Positions 24,167 through 36,426 of a stretch of 64,000 nucleotides of DNA are shown in pieces. The notes below the pieces were generated by a model, which searched no databases, was not told the origin of the DNA, and saw nothing but the letters and a program-made list of their open reading frames with translations. The stretch comes from Tetragonia tetragonoides. Lineage: Eukaryota; Streptophyta; Magnoliopsida; Caryophyllales; Aizoaceae. Made by a program: the position numbers and the translations under genes. Location: positions 4,826,501-4,890,500 of the forward strand of contig CM076150.1 in assembly GCA_038025085.1 (NCBI GenBank), given 5' to 3'. How positions within the stretch are numbered: position 1 is the stretch's first letter; each line of letters starts with the position of its first letter.

Positions 24167-24635
24167 TGAAATTTTCTGGAGATTACAGCTTGCCTTCTCT
24201 GTATCTATGCCCTAGTATACTATCAGGCAAACAATCAAGAACAACCCAAAAATCAGCCAACAAATTTATATCTTGGTTAATTTCCCTTTGCCTTCATTTT
24301 AACCTGCACCACTTTGTGCTTAATCTTTTAAAAACCAATCTTTTCGACATTAAAACTTTCAGAGATTAATGTTCTCTTCCTCTGTGTCTATGTCCTAATA
24401 TCAGGCAATCAATAAACGACCAATAAATCAGGCCAAATGAGTTTCAAAGTATGTTATTCATGCACTTCATTACAACATGAACCACTTGGTTTTGACATTT
24501 GAACATCCAAAACAAGTTATGAAACTTTAAACTAGATAAAAATAGAGAAAATTGGCCTAAAATCATCAGAATCTATGCTCTGAAATCTGAATACCATTAC
24601 CCCATCTAAAGTTGGCAGATTTCATGAAAATTGTA

Positions 24636-24840
24636 CCTCGAATAGACGAAACTTGGTGTTGGTTGTTGCGAATGGCAGTCGCATACACCTTAGTGGCCAA
24701 CAGGGAAGGAGATGAGAGAGAAAAAGAGGAGCAAGAGGGAGAAGTTGATGAGCTAGCCTGCGGAGTGAGAGACGATGAACTGATGAAGGCCTGAGACTCA
24801 GACTGAGCTGGAGGTTCCGGTCATATGGGTTACTAATCAA
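24636..24840 (-). other. Possible 5' exon upstream of the PPR gene
   Basis: On the minus strand this segment is Ser-rich when translated and ends ...AIRNNQHQVSSIRG at CGAG|GTACAATTTT, a plausible splice donor. It could be a non-coding first exon of the PPR transcript, or the first exon of a lost gene. There is no further support in the sequence. Confidence 0.25.
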
Positions 24841-26161
24841 TGGGTTGGTTTCACCAAAAAAAAAATCAATGGGTTGGTTTAGCACCAAAAAAAGCACCCC
24901 CAAAAAAAAAAGAAAAAAATCAAAACCAATTGCACCCAAAAAAAAAAAATCAAAACTAAATGCACCCCAAAAAAAAAATCTCAAAATTAATTTATAGGTA
25001 CTTGGAGTTAATTTGCATAATACCCACGTGGTGGATTAGTGATTGGAGAGGGCCGACTAAATTTGGATTGGTTCTTGTTGGTAAAAAGTTTAACATTATT
25101 AGCCTCGAATCGTTTCAACTAAACCTAATTGAACAAAAAAATTACTTCATTTTTTTGGTTTTGATTTTTTTCCTCCGCAAGTTTAAACCTTTGCGATATT
25201 GACTCAATTATGTAATTTAGAACTTTTCTTTTTTGAGCACGTAATTTAGAACTTTTCTTTTTTTTTTAATTTCTAAAAAAAGACCTTTTCTTTTTTTTTT
25301 TTTAATTTCTAAAATCACGTAATCTAGAAGTTTTCAGCTAATATAATCATGTAGAATTTTATTTTTGTTTTTTTTTCCATTTGTATGTCTATATGTTGTT
25401 TCTGCAAAGTGACTTTCATTTTAGATTTCCAGTTTTCCGTACTATTTTTAATCAGTTTTAATAGGAGATTTATGTAAATTTTTATTGAATAAAATACAAG
25501 TATGAAGTATGATGAGATCTCTGTACTTCTACTTTCATGGTTTTCTTTCTTGACAACGAAACATACATGGAGTTAATGACCATAATTGATAGAGGGGCTA
25601 CATGTTTTCTTGTTCATTCTCATCAGCACTCGTTCATTCTCATCAGCACTCTTAGCTGCATCTTGAATGGTAATGAATTTCAAGTTAGCTTACATCCCCC
25701 AGCTTGGGCATAATGTTTCATCCAATAATGTATTCCCTTGCACCAAACGGGCTGCTTTAGTTTGATGCTTTAAGGTGCCGAGGGCTGGTGGCCACGGGCC
25801 GAGGGGAGCTTTTTGGGAGGGGGAGGGGTGAGCACAAAATTCTTCTGATAAGTGATAATCATTCACTAATGTCAAATTAGTTGAAGAAACAAAGGTCATC
25901 CGGACCCTACAACAAATCGACAAGTACTTTACCTACAACATAGAAACTACACAACTGAATGCACAGTTGAAGACTTGAAATGAACAAGTGATCTGCAAAC
26001 TAGCTTGATATAATTAACGAGATCTAACATACGAGACTGGACACAAGCCACGCCTGGGAAGGCATGGCAAGAAGAGCTACCATCTACACAATTAGCAGAA
26101 TTCCCGCAAAGCACGAATTACAATCGATTTAATGGACTACTACCAGCTTGAAACCAAAAGG
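24841..26161. other. Intergenic with poly(A)-rich short repeats
   Basis: 24841-24980 alternates A-runs with short repeated words (CAATGGGTTGGTTT twice; ATCAAAAC then TGCACCC twice). The rest holds T-runs near 25255-25302 and a tandem TCGTTCATTCTCATCAGCAC pair at about 25610-25650. No gene seen. The last 200 bp or so are probably the 3' UTR of the Alfin-like gene. Confidence 0.45.
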
Positions 26162-29100
26162 TTAAGGCCTAGCTCTTTTGTTGCTGCTGCATGATGGGCA
26201 CTTGTACTGCTTGATATGCTCAGCCCTAGCTGGAGTGATCTTCACACACTTTCCGTGGAACCATCTCTCACATATGTCACAGCAAATCCAGAATTCATCA
26301 GAAGCATAGTTCTCGCCACAAGCACCACATAATGTATCTCCGTGCTCCTCCTCTTCTTCATCCAACCCCTCCTCATCATCCTTTGGCTGTGCCACTTTGG
26401 GATATTTGGCCTGCAAATTAAAGGTTCTCTCAGTGATTGCCAAAACGCTGAAAGGAGAATACCATCATGGTGCAAAATGCTAATTTAAACTTCAAAACTC
26501 TCTAGAGTATACTTTGACAGTTTAATTTTATCTGAAGATCATTTAAAAATTTTAAATTCACTGTTGAATAGCAGATTATGACAATCCTCAAACATACACT
26601 GCAAGACTGCAAGTCTGCAAGCCATATCATAGTAAAATTACTCCGGTCGAAATGGCATTGCAAACATCCAGCGAACCACAATTGAAACACGTATTCCAGT
26701 TGAGTATCCCATTTTAAAACGAGGGTGCCAGCAAGTGGATATACCCAAAAAAATTTACAACAAAAATCAATATGGCAAACCCTGAGATGAACTTGCAAAT
26801 CCCTAGTATTTTGTAGCCTTACTACACAATTAGCCACCAAAAATTCACCCACCAGGAAGGACTTAACCATCTAGGTCAGACAGCTCCCACGGTGACAATC
26901 GGGTAAGGATTTCTTGTACTTTGACCAAGACACCTTTGATAACAATAGACCCCTTTCATTACTAGCGGTGCGACTATAATAGCTTGTGGAGAAATATGCA
27001 TACAGCCATACTTAACTACTATGTTGGACAAGTTACTACATATTTGGACATGCTAACAATGATGGTTGGACGGAACTAAGAGGAACTGACTACTATCCGG
27101 AGGAAATAAGTTCTAAACAGATGAGGGACAAAAGAGCAAACAATCAATTCACAAGAGAAAGATCAGTGAATGAGAGGATCTCATAACTCATAATGCTAGC
27201 ATTGAGATTCTGACCAAGAGGTAGGCAAGGGCACGTACGACATAGGAAAAGACACATAAAAGTTTCTCATTGGATAAAAAAATTAAAAATTAAATAAAAA
27301 AAACAACATAAACCCAGTGTAGAAGTAAGGAGTATATTTCCCTCAAAAAAAAAAAGTAAGCAGCAAGTGATTTCATCACCCACACATGACAAATGACATA
27401 GAGCTGAGTTCACGTCTGTCTGGTTTATTTTCCAAGCTACAATAACCATATGACACACACTCACATTTTGCACATCCAACAAATCATTTACCTCTATGCA
27501 CTCGATTATTTGGGAGACATGGTAATGATAATGTAATGAATCATTTTATTAGTAGAGGTGGAAAAGAAACCAGGGAGAGGAAACAGATGGGAAAAGGCTC
27601 ATTGATTACATAAACCGATGTAATCATCTTTTTGGCTAAAGTTGAGCAATTGTGATTACATTGGGTAGTGTAATCAACTATCCTCTCTCATCTCCCTCAT
27701 TTCCTCTTCACTCTACATTTACTCAACAAAATGGTGCATTACAATGTAATAACCATTACTAAGTAAACAGATCGCAAGTCATTCCAATGATCAATGATGC
27801 ACATCAATTATCTGTAATTGAAGTGATTAAACATTGATACTTCGCGAATCAAGAAACCAAGATCAAACAGGACTTACTGATTTAGAATTTGATTTGGGTT
27901 TGCTACTGCTGTTGTTTGAAATTGTTGATTTCTCTTTCGATTGTTTCTTTACAGTTCCATTTACAACCTCAAATACTGTAGGAAGGTCGTTGATCATATT
28001 GAATAGTCTTTTCCTGCATCATAAATATCAAAACAAGAATTGTTAATGAAAGGGGAAAATGATATCAATCATGATGATAATGATAATCAGACAAATACAG
28101 AAATTAACATCAAGTGCTGAAAGCCCTCAAGTGGAACATAAGCTCATACAATAGAAGTTAACATAAGACAACATTTATAGCAATCAGGAACACATTGGAA
28201 ATTATGAAAGAAAATCCTCTTCATGGAATGGTTTTGCTCTTCAAATGTTCGAGCACCAGATATGAAAGAAAAAAAAAAAAACTTGTCAAACCCTCAATTA
28301 CTCTTTTCTCTTCTCTCGAACCAGGGTTAGCAGGATAATTGAAAAGCAGGTCGCAAAGCCCAGCATATATAGTTAGGATTGAGTATCAAATCTAATAACA
28401 TGTAAACCATCACTCATGCAAGGAATGACTTGAGAGAAAATTTGACATGTAAATTCAGGCAAAACATATCATATCAAGCAGCTGCCATGCTCCAGTTCTC
28501 TAACACCAGGTGGCCAGGCCTTCTTAGAACACTCCAAACAAGGTCAACAATTTAGTATGAAAAGAGCTAGTAATCCAAAAGGCCAAGAACAAATACCTAT
28601 CAGTTTTATCAAATCCAAATCTGGCACCAAAATAGAAAGCAACAGATAGCAGCCAAGCATCACTATGGACAGCTACAAGTGACAGCCAGTCCTTAGATTG
28701 CATTCCATCTCTGGCAAAGTTAATGCCCAAAGCTGGCTCAGGGAGCTCAGGAGGCACCTCTTCTGCTGGTAAATTGACCTCCCACTGTTCATTCGGGAAT
28801 CCATACAGACAAAGATTCTCCTTCTCTGAAAAGAATGCGTTGGTTAAACAAAGCATATGAACTTGTTGCTACATCAGCTAAATAAGCAACCAGAAATCCA
28901 GAGGTTAAGTTGTATTCGGTATGCTGAAGAAAAATATTTATTTCCAATGCACACACATATAGAAGCAAGCATAGACGTTTGATATGAGTATATGACAGTA
29001 AACTACGCACTGACTATCTTCAAACTACTACCAATTTAGAACTAAACTTTTTAGGGGTGTAGTGTAGTGTCAATCTGTCATTCAGGTATTACTATAATTA

Positions 29101-30619
29101 ACCCAAAAGTTGGCAACCACTGAAGATATGGACCACAAGCATCACATTTAAGAGATTTCCAATATCATGAAAGCCATCTAATTTCACAATCTCCGTCAGA
29201 TCTTTCTTCACACAATTGAGGACCAACACAAGCATTTAAACAATAAACGCTCAACAGGATCAAATAGCTCTATAAACGAATATCCATAAGCAAATCCATT
29301 CAGATTCCTAGATATCAGGCAATATTGTAAACCCATAGACAGAAATCCGGAACAAAATAGGGGCAGGGAAGAGGAAAGAGAAAAGGAAAGGAAAGGAAAT
29401 GAATCCTCCCTAATCAAACTGACAGGAGTGACACCACATGTGCATATATTGAGAAACTCTTCACGCTTATAATTAGTGCTACTCAAGAGTTGCTGATACT
29501 AATATTTTGGGGTCAATTAAGACAAGTACTAACATCTATACAAGCTTCCACAAGCTACTAGCTCACCTAAGGAAGACTCATTAGCTGTCTTTAAATAAAA
29601 AACAATTTGGCAAAGGTGCGAATTTCACACTTAAAGACAATACAGTTGATGTTAAAAGTTACTAGATTAACAATATAATCTCAGTCATAAGAACAACCTG
29701 AAATACTTTAATTTGTTGACATGACAATGATCTAAGAACAAGTTTGAAATCTATCAAGCTGGTTCCCTGTACCAAGGAGTTGAGAACTGGGGACCTTCTT
29801 CAACCAAGGAAATCTCTACCTAAGACTTGACAGCAAATCCTATCTAATATACATGATAGAATATCCCACCCAGTAAACAGCATAGAAGAGCTTCAGTCAG
29901 GCATTTAAACCCATTAATCGTGTTTTCCTTTATTTGGCTCATATTAGTGAATTCATTTACACAAAGCAAAAAAAAGAACTTACGACCTATTTTCAGCATT
30001 CTCAGAAAACAAAAGACACTAACACCACAAACACTGGGGAGTAAACACCACAATTTTACTATGCAAAATTACTCTTATTAACAACAACCAAAAAAAGTGC
30101 ACTTTCTTCTTTTTATCTCATTTGGCCTCAAAAATTTACAGAAACCAATTAAACACCAATATAATAGTGAATCTAGCCCTAAATCAACATTCGACAAACG
30201 ACAACACATGCAATCACAAAACCCACAATTATAAAATCAAACATTTAGCTCAAACCAGCACATTGAACTTTCACAAACTACAAAACTTAAGAACCCTAAC
30301 TTACCGGGATCGCACTGCTGGTAAAATTCTTCAACATCTGCAACACATAAACCAAATCGACGAACAACACAAACCCAAAAAAAGAAAGTTAAAACCCTAA
30401 AATCAAATTTTCGAAAAATAAAAAAAAAATCCGCTCAAACTTTGATGTACTGCAAACAATAACCGTTTAAATATATAAAAAAAAGGAAGAGAGAGAAAAA
30501 GAGGGAAAAATCGAACCAGCAGTGAGAGCTTTGATCATGCCAGCCCTTCGGCCTTTAAAATCCCTAAAAACTTCTTCAACAGTTCGTGGATTATACTGTG
30601 CACCAACCCCAGCGTCCAT
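26162..30619 (-). CDS. AL: Alfin-like PHD-finger protein
   Basis: Five minus-strand exons: 30517-30619, 30305-30337, 28597-28825, 27878-28013 and 26162-26410, totalling 249 codons, the normal family length. All introns are GT-AG. The protein starts [20 protein letters not shown], and the Alfin (DUF3594) domain covers residues 1 to about 130 ([37 protein letters not shown]). A Ser/Lys-rich linker and an acidic run ([12 protein letters not shown]) precede a C-terminal PHD finger. Its C4HC3 ligands are Cys195, Cys198, Cys211, Cys214, His219, Cys222, Cys238 and Cys241, with cage aromatics Tyr202 and Trp217. Alfin-like PHD fingers read H3K4me3 in the nucleus and link to Polycomb and stress or seed-gene control. 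Which of the seven Arabidopsis ALs is closest is not clear. Confidence 0.95.
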
Positions 30620-30667
30620 GTCCGTACGACTGGAAGAACGAATTTTTGACTGACTGAGCAGAAACTG

Positions 30668-30668
<1 letters not shown>

Positions 30669-30701
<33 letters not shown>

Positions 30702-30704
30702 GGA
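30669..30704. repeat. (GA)n microsatellite in the Alfin-like leader
   Basis: An imperfect GA run that reads CT-rich on the transcribed strand, placed in the 5' UTR between the TATA box and the start codon, as is common in plant leaders. Confidence 0.85.
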
Positions 30705-30739
30705 GTGGTAAAAGAGGGAAGAACTGGGAAATGAAAGGC

Positions 30740-30752
30740 AATATATAAATAA
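30740..30752 (-). promoter_or_regulatory. Probable TATA box of the Alfin-like gene
   Basis: The minus strand reads TTTATTTATATATTG about 120 bp upstream of the ATG at 30619, leaving a CT-rich leader of normal length. Confidence 0.5.
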
Positions 30753-30877
30753 AGGACTTAAAATATTGGACCTACGAAGATGGAGATGGGCAGAGAGAGA
30801 GAAACAAAATAAAGGATAATTAATGATAAATTTAAATAATTAATCAGCAGATAGTCCACATAAGAATTAGATTTGTT

Positions 30878-31452
30878 AAAGTCACACACATCATAAAACC
30901 CTACCCTCTCTTTTTTGCCTCTCCTCTTCCTCTCTCAACTCTAACTCTTATTTGGACAAATTTTCAGACCGGAAAAGCCGATTTAGGTCATTCCCGACCT
31001 GTGATTTATGTTTTCCACCTCTTTTTGTCATTGATTTCTAGTTTATACTCTCTAAATGGAATAAATTCTCTCTCCTTTTGTGGAGTTATTAGGGATTTTT
31101 ATATTTTTCCTCTTTGTAGGATCCTCTCTTTGCCTATTATGCAATTTAGTATCAAGTAATATGAAATCGGGGACCGAATATGCACAAGATCGATGGTATC
31201 ATATAACATTTTGTGAGCAAACAATTACGGTACTTACGGTGAAGATCTTCACTTCCGTTAAAGATGAAGCATCAAAGGAAGCACATGGTTACTATGCATG
31301 TTGGGAGTTGCGCTCGGGTATTCTAGTTAATTATTTTGTTAGCAGATTTGTTATTGGTACTGTTGATTTAGTATATTTTAGGGTTATTTTCGATGTAGAT
31401 GCCGTATGGCTCTTCTATGAATGAAAGTCTCCTATTCCCCTTTCAAAAAAAA
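30878..31452 (+). mobile_element. Retroposed insert with poly(A) and 16-bp target duplication
   Basis: AAGAATTAGATTTGTT occurs at 30862-30877 and again at 31453-31468, directly after an A-run. The DNA between looks like a reverse-transcribed RNA copy: a pyrimidine-rich leader, then unremarkable sequence with a spurious 114-codon frame. A second A-run and a diverged copy of the duplication (GAGTTAGATTTG) follow at 31474-31500. It could be a processed transcript, a SINE or a short LINE tail; no protein family was recognised. Confidence 0.7.
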
Positions 31453-31554
31453 AAGAATTAGATTTGTTTTCTCAAAAAAAAAAAAAAAGAGTTAGATTTG
31501 GGTAATTGTACTAAGTACTTTATACAGTAATTTATATCATTCACTTGTAGATGG

Positions 31555-31857
31555 TAGAGCTGTTAAAATCCGACCCGAAATTCAACTCAAAGCCGATCTC
31601 AAAAAAAAGGCAACAGTCAAAACTAACTTGCCGGCTCGAAAGCCTACTAACAATTTACGTATAAATGCATTATAATCGGGGCAAATGAGATTAATCGGCC
31701 GAATCTGACCCGAATCGGACCAGAAAGAACATATAAAAACTGACTTTATATCTTAAAAGCCCATTAAAAGTTGGTATAAAAATTACAAACATACTTCAAA
31801 TATGAATAATGAGCTTGACCGGCTCAAACCCGACCTAACCGACCCAGTTAACAGCTA
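31555..31857. mobile_element. hAT-like non-autonomous element
   Basis: Ends are imperfect inverted repeats (TAGAGCTGTTAAAATCCGAC; the right end read inward is TAGCTGTTAACTGGGTCGG) with sub-terminal CCGACCCG-type words. No matching 8-bp target duplication was found, so the borders are tentative. Confidence 0.45.
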
Positions 31858-32119
31858 AATGACCTTCAGTAAAAAAGTGAAAAAAAAACTCTATCTTTAA
31901 TATTAATCTGCATTATTGGCTTTATGTACATTGTTTCAAAATTTTCATTAGGTAATGTGTAAATTTTAAGTGACATGTAGATCAATTCTTATTGCATGTA
32001 TGATAGACATCGTGATAGAGCATAGAGTATATTTTTCGATCATACATAGGGGCTAGAGCATACTAGTTCAAACTTTAAAGGAAATATCATCTTTTTGTCT
32101 AAAGAAAAGAAACAAGTTG

Positions 32120-32355
32120 GGTAGGAGATGATTGCTTTCGTGAAGCTAATAGAAGTGCTGATTGGTTGGCAAATGCAGGATGTGACCAAGCTGAAACGAT
32201 CGTGTTCATGAATGAAGTTCCGGATGCACTTAGAACTATTCTATATGAAGATGTAATAGGAGTGGCGTTGCCACGCTTCGTTCCTAGCTAGTTTTTATTT
32301 TTGCATTGTTTGTTTGGGGCTTGCCCCTCTTTTGCATCAAAAAAGAAAAAGAAAA
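32120..32355 (+). mobile_element. LINE 3' tail (RNase H C-terminus)
   Basis: REANRSADWLANAGCDQAET is encoded from about 32132, the C-terminal motif of LINE RNase H with its Asp retained. The frame ends LPRFVPS-stop at 32291, followed by a short 3' UTR and an A-rich tail (32337-32355). It is a severely 5'-truncated copy of a different LINE family from the one at 1331. Confidence 0.75.
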
Positions 32356-32372
32356 AGGGGATACAGTCATAA

Positions 32373-32750
32373 GAGGGCGTTTGGGAGGTGGGGATGGGGA
32401 TGGAATTTGTGTTGATAGGATAGGAAATTTGTATAGTTAATCTCATTATCATGTTTGTTATGTGGGTATTAAATTAGGGAATAGATTGGGGATTGTAAAG
32501 TTAGTTTACCAAAATGTCATTAAATAAAAGAGGAGACAAAATCTGCAATCTGACTTTTAAAATCTTTATTCTACTTTCAATTATCAGTCCCCTATTGGAT
32601 TAAAAACGTGGGATTAGAGGCATTTTTATCCCTATTTCTACCCCTTTTCTATTCCCCATTCCTTACACGTTTACACTAAACGTGGGATTATACAATCCTA
32701 ATTTTCTAATCTCTATCCTTACCTCCTATTACCACTAAACAAACACCCCG
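32373..32750. mobile_element. Possible MITE
   Basis: GGGCGTTTGGGAGGTGGGG on the left mirrors CTAAACAAACACCCC on the right. There is no coding capacity. The repeat match is loose and no target duplication is certain. Confidence 0.4.
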
Positions 32751-35298
32751 TCTAATGGGTACATTTAATGGGTACAAGCAGTTGTACCCATTTATATCTC
32801 ATATACACATGGAATCTAGATAGATATGGGTCATCTGCTTACATCATTTAATGAATTATGAGAGGTTGTTGTATCCAAATGTGTACAACTACAAGAACCC
32901 AAATTTTTGGGCCTATAATGAGCAAAAATGGTACTACCTCCGTTCCGCAACAATAACAACATATTCCTAAAATGGTTGTTTTACAACAATAACAACATTT
33001 CTAAATTTGATACAATTTTAACAATGAAAATACAATTATACCCCCCTAACATTACATTTAATCCCTACATCTACCCCACTTCCTCATCTGATTATTACTC
33101 ATTCACTAATTTCCCCACCAAAATATCTCACCCCCAAAATAAATTGCAACCACTCAAAACCTTTCTCTTATTCTCTCACTTATTCTGGAAATTTCACTCA
33201 AACTCATCAAACTCTCTTATTCTCTCTCCTAGGGTTAGACGACCTCACTCTCACTCTCAATCTTCATCACAAAATTGGCCACTCTTGATCTCTCTGAATC
33301 TCACTCTTCTTCACAAATGTTCTCGATCTCTATGAATCCCACTTTGAATCTCACTCTCACTCTCGATATCTCTCAATCTCACTCTCACTCTTCATCTTAA
33401 TCTCACTCTTCATCTCGATCTCACTCTCTCTGAATCTCACTCTTTATTATATGATGAGTCTCGATTGGGACCCATGCTGAAGAAGATGAAGAAGTGACTA
33501 GTAGACGCATGATCCGCCGTGAGAAACGCCAAAAATTAACCCCTGATAAAGTTAAGGTTGAAACCCTAGATCTGGAAAAGAGTGAGTCAAAACCACTCCC
33601 AGATCTAAATTTCATCCCCTCTTTACAAGATGGTGGAGATGATGATAGTCGTCTACATAAGGCTGATGAGCATGTTGAGCCTGTTGAAAGGATGATGTTG
33701 AAGTTATGTTTTCGGGATCTGATTGGGACAAAGTTATGGGTTGAAAACCCTAGGGGAGTACTCTATCTCTCTCTCTCTCTCTTCCCGCTGATTATTTACA
33801 TGTTTTTTGTTTTGTTATGTTCAATTGTGGTTGTTCAATTAGTGGTTGTTGGATTTTGGTGGCTGTTTAATTGTGGTTGTTGGATTGGTGGTTGTTGGAA
33901 TGGTGGTTGTTGGATTAATGATTGTTGAAAACGTATTTTGTGATGTTTGTTTTTGGTCATTTTTCTGCTTGTTTCTTGTTGATGTAGCTTCCAATCTGAG
34001 CCTTTAATTGGCCTGATGACAGATTGGATCCTTCTTTGTTTGTTTGTGGTCATATTTCTTAGGTACAATAATGTTTAACATGTTTAAAATTGTTGTTGTT
34101 CTGCTGATTTTCCTGTTTTTGTTTGTTATGTACAGCTCTGTTTAACATGATTTAATTGTTGCTAGGCAACATGTTGTTGTTGTTGATGTTCTGCTCATTT
34201 ATCTTGGTGTTATTTGTTATTTTCAGCCACGTTTAGCATGTGTACAGCCATATGATGCCATGTTGGTGTTGATATTGATGTTTTGCTATTTGTTACTGGT
34301 CATAATTGTTATTTACAATCATGTTTGGTTTAGTAATTGGCTACTGATGCCCGAAAAACTAATTTAAAGAGTATAAGTGCTTTTTTAATCACTTATGCCA
34401 CCATTCACTTGAATGGATTGGAGGCTAGGGTAAATAACTCACAAATTGTCAACATTTGCGTGTCATATGTGAGGCTTTGCGAGCTATTTCCATATCGCCA
34501 TCATCTATTTGAGTGAGTTGGAGGTTAAGTGTGATTGCTTGATGATGATACTTGACTCTCCAGTTTTGAAAGCAATCTAATTTTCATCACCAATGAGTTT
34601 TCAAATAGAGGAAATGTTTTGAAACTTCATATTTTTAAGGTTGATGTTGGTCAATGATGTTTTCATAGTGATCCAGTGTACCTGAGACTAATGTATGTCC
34701 CATTTGAACTACTGTTTTGTTGGTTAATCTTTCTGAATATTTTGTTTCTCTATTAATGGTTTTGTGGCTAGGTTTTTGGTTGTGAATGAATGCTCATGGT
34801 GGTTGATTGTATTTATAGGCAAAGGAATGGTAGCAGAAAAGAAGATGAAGAAGGGGGCTTTATTTTTGGTGGGAATTTGAAGAAAGAGATCGATCTAGCT
34901 GAATTTTGAAGACTACCAAAAGTTTGAAAGAAATGAAGACTTCCAAATATTTGTCTTGGAGAGAAAGTTGAAACTCAATTTTTTGTAACCAAGCCTTCTC
35001 TGTTTGTATTTCAATATTTTGAGACCATTTGTTTTTTGGAGGGAAAATGAAAACCCCAAAAGTTTGAGCCATGTGCAGTTTGTAAGTCAGACCATTTTAG
35101 TGTAAGGAATACGAATTTGCCTTATGGTTTTTGGTGTGAAATTTATTTTCTCTCAAAATGGATTATTTTATGTATTTATGGGTACAATTTTTGTTATTTT
35201 CAATAAATGAGAAGCACACAGTCATTTTCAATATCTATTCTCTCTCCTCCCAGAACAAATCAGATTGTTCATCTTAATGTTTTCTAAAATGAGGAGCA

Positions 35299-35555
35299 TG
35301 TTATGATATATAATAAGATGGATGTCCATATTCTAACTCCCAATCCGTTTCACCTTTATCATTTAAGTCTCACATTAAGTGAATTATATTTAACTCCCCT
35401 ATCAATCAATTCCTTAGCTCAATTTCATGTATATATAAAGCTATGATCGTATTGTCATGTACAAGTTGAATGAGTAAGATATCATCTCCTTCTCTCCATT
35501 AACTAGTCTCCTATTGTTCTTATTCATGTTGATATTCTAGTATTATTTCATAACA
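35299..35555 (+). repeat. 5' LTR of the Copia-like element
   Basis: 257 bp, TGTTATGATA...TTTCATAACA, with a TATA box (ATATATAAAG) at 35431-35440. Confidence 0.95.
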
Positions 35556-36426
35556 CGTTATCACCACCAGTTCTACCAACTGAGAAGAAATCAATATATT
35601 GCTAGTCACAAGATAAATTACTAGGAAATAAAAGAGAACAAGAAAGACGAGATGATCAGAGCAATTGTCTCTCAAAAGGTATTTTCTTTAATTTGCAATT
35701 ATCATCAGTAAATTAACACTAGTCAAACATGGTATAGAATTTCCAAGTACGGCCATATAATAATGTGATTTGGTATTCTTGGTACTTAGATGATTATCTT
35801 TGTGATTTCTGCATCAGATTAATAGCAACTTGGTTAGTGTATTATGATTGTCAAGTATATTTGGTTAGTGATACCATATAACATATATATTATTTCTTTG
35901 TGTAATCAACCATGCTGGTAGCTACGAATTTGACTTGATCACATGATATAAAAATATTACATGTTTGTGATAATTATTTTATATGTTGCATATAATGAAA
36001 CTCATGAGAATTCGGAATCAATTGATGGCAAATTAGCTTATGCATTGTAAGTTCTTTATACATACACAAATGTTATACAAATCAAGGTTATGATATAAGT
36101 ATTGGGTTTTTATTGTGGCTTGCTTGATCTATTTTCACCATGTCAGATTTACTTCTTAAATTCTTTGTGTACGTGGTGATTAATTTGCCTAACATCTTAC
36201 TATAAATTTCAATATTTATGTTCTTTATGATTGGTAATTAGACATTTCGTATTGACTTATGGATTGCAAATATAATTCAGTGGATTGCATTGAATTTTTT
36301 ATACAAATCACTTGCACTATATATCAAGTAGATTTTGGAAATTGTGGATTTAATTTCACGTTGTGCAGTTTAATCTCAGTGGACATGTAATATCAAGAAC
36401 CTTCTTTATAAAGTCCCATTAACTAT

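Noticed and set aside
24622..24984. 120-residue minus-strand frame rich in Phe
   Set aside because: The Phe runs are read from poly(A)-rich repeats on the plus strand; this is low complexity, not a protein.
31080..31424. 114-residue plus-strand frame with a hydrophobic start
   Set aside because: It lies inside the retroposed insert bounded by target duplications, has no recognised family and shows no codon signature.
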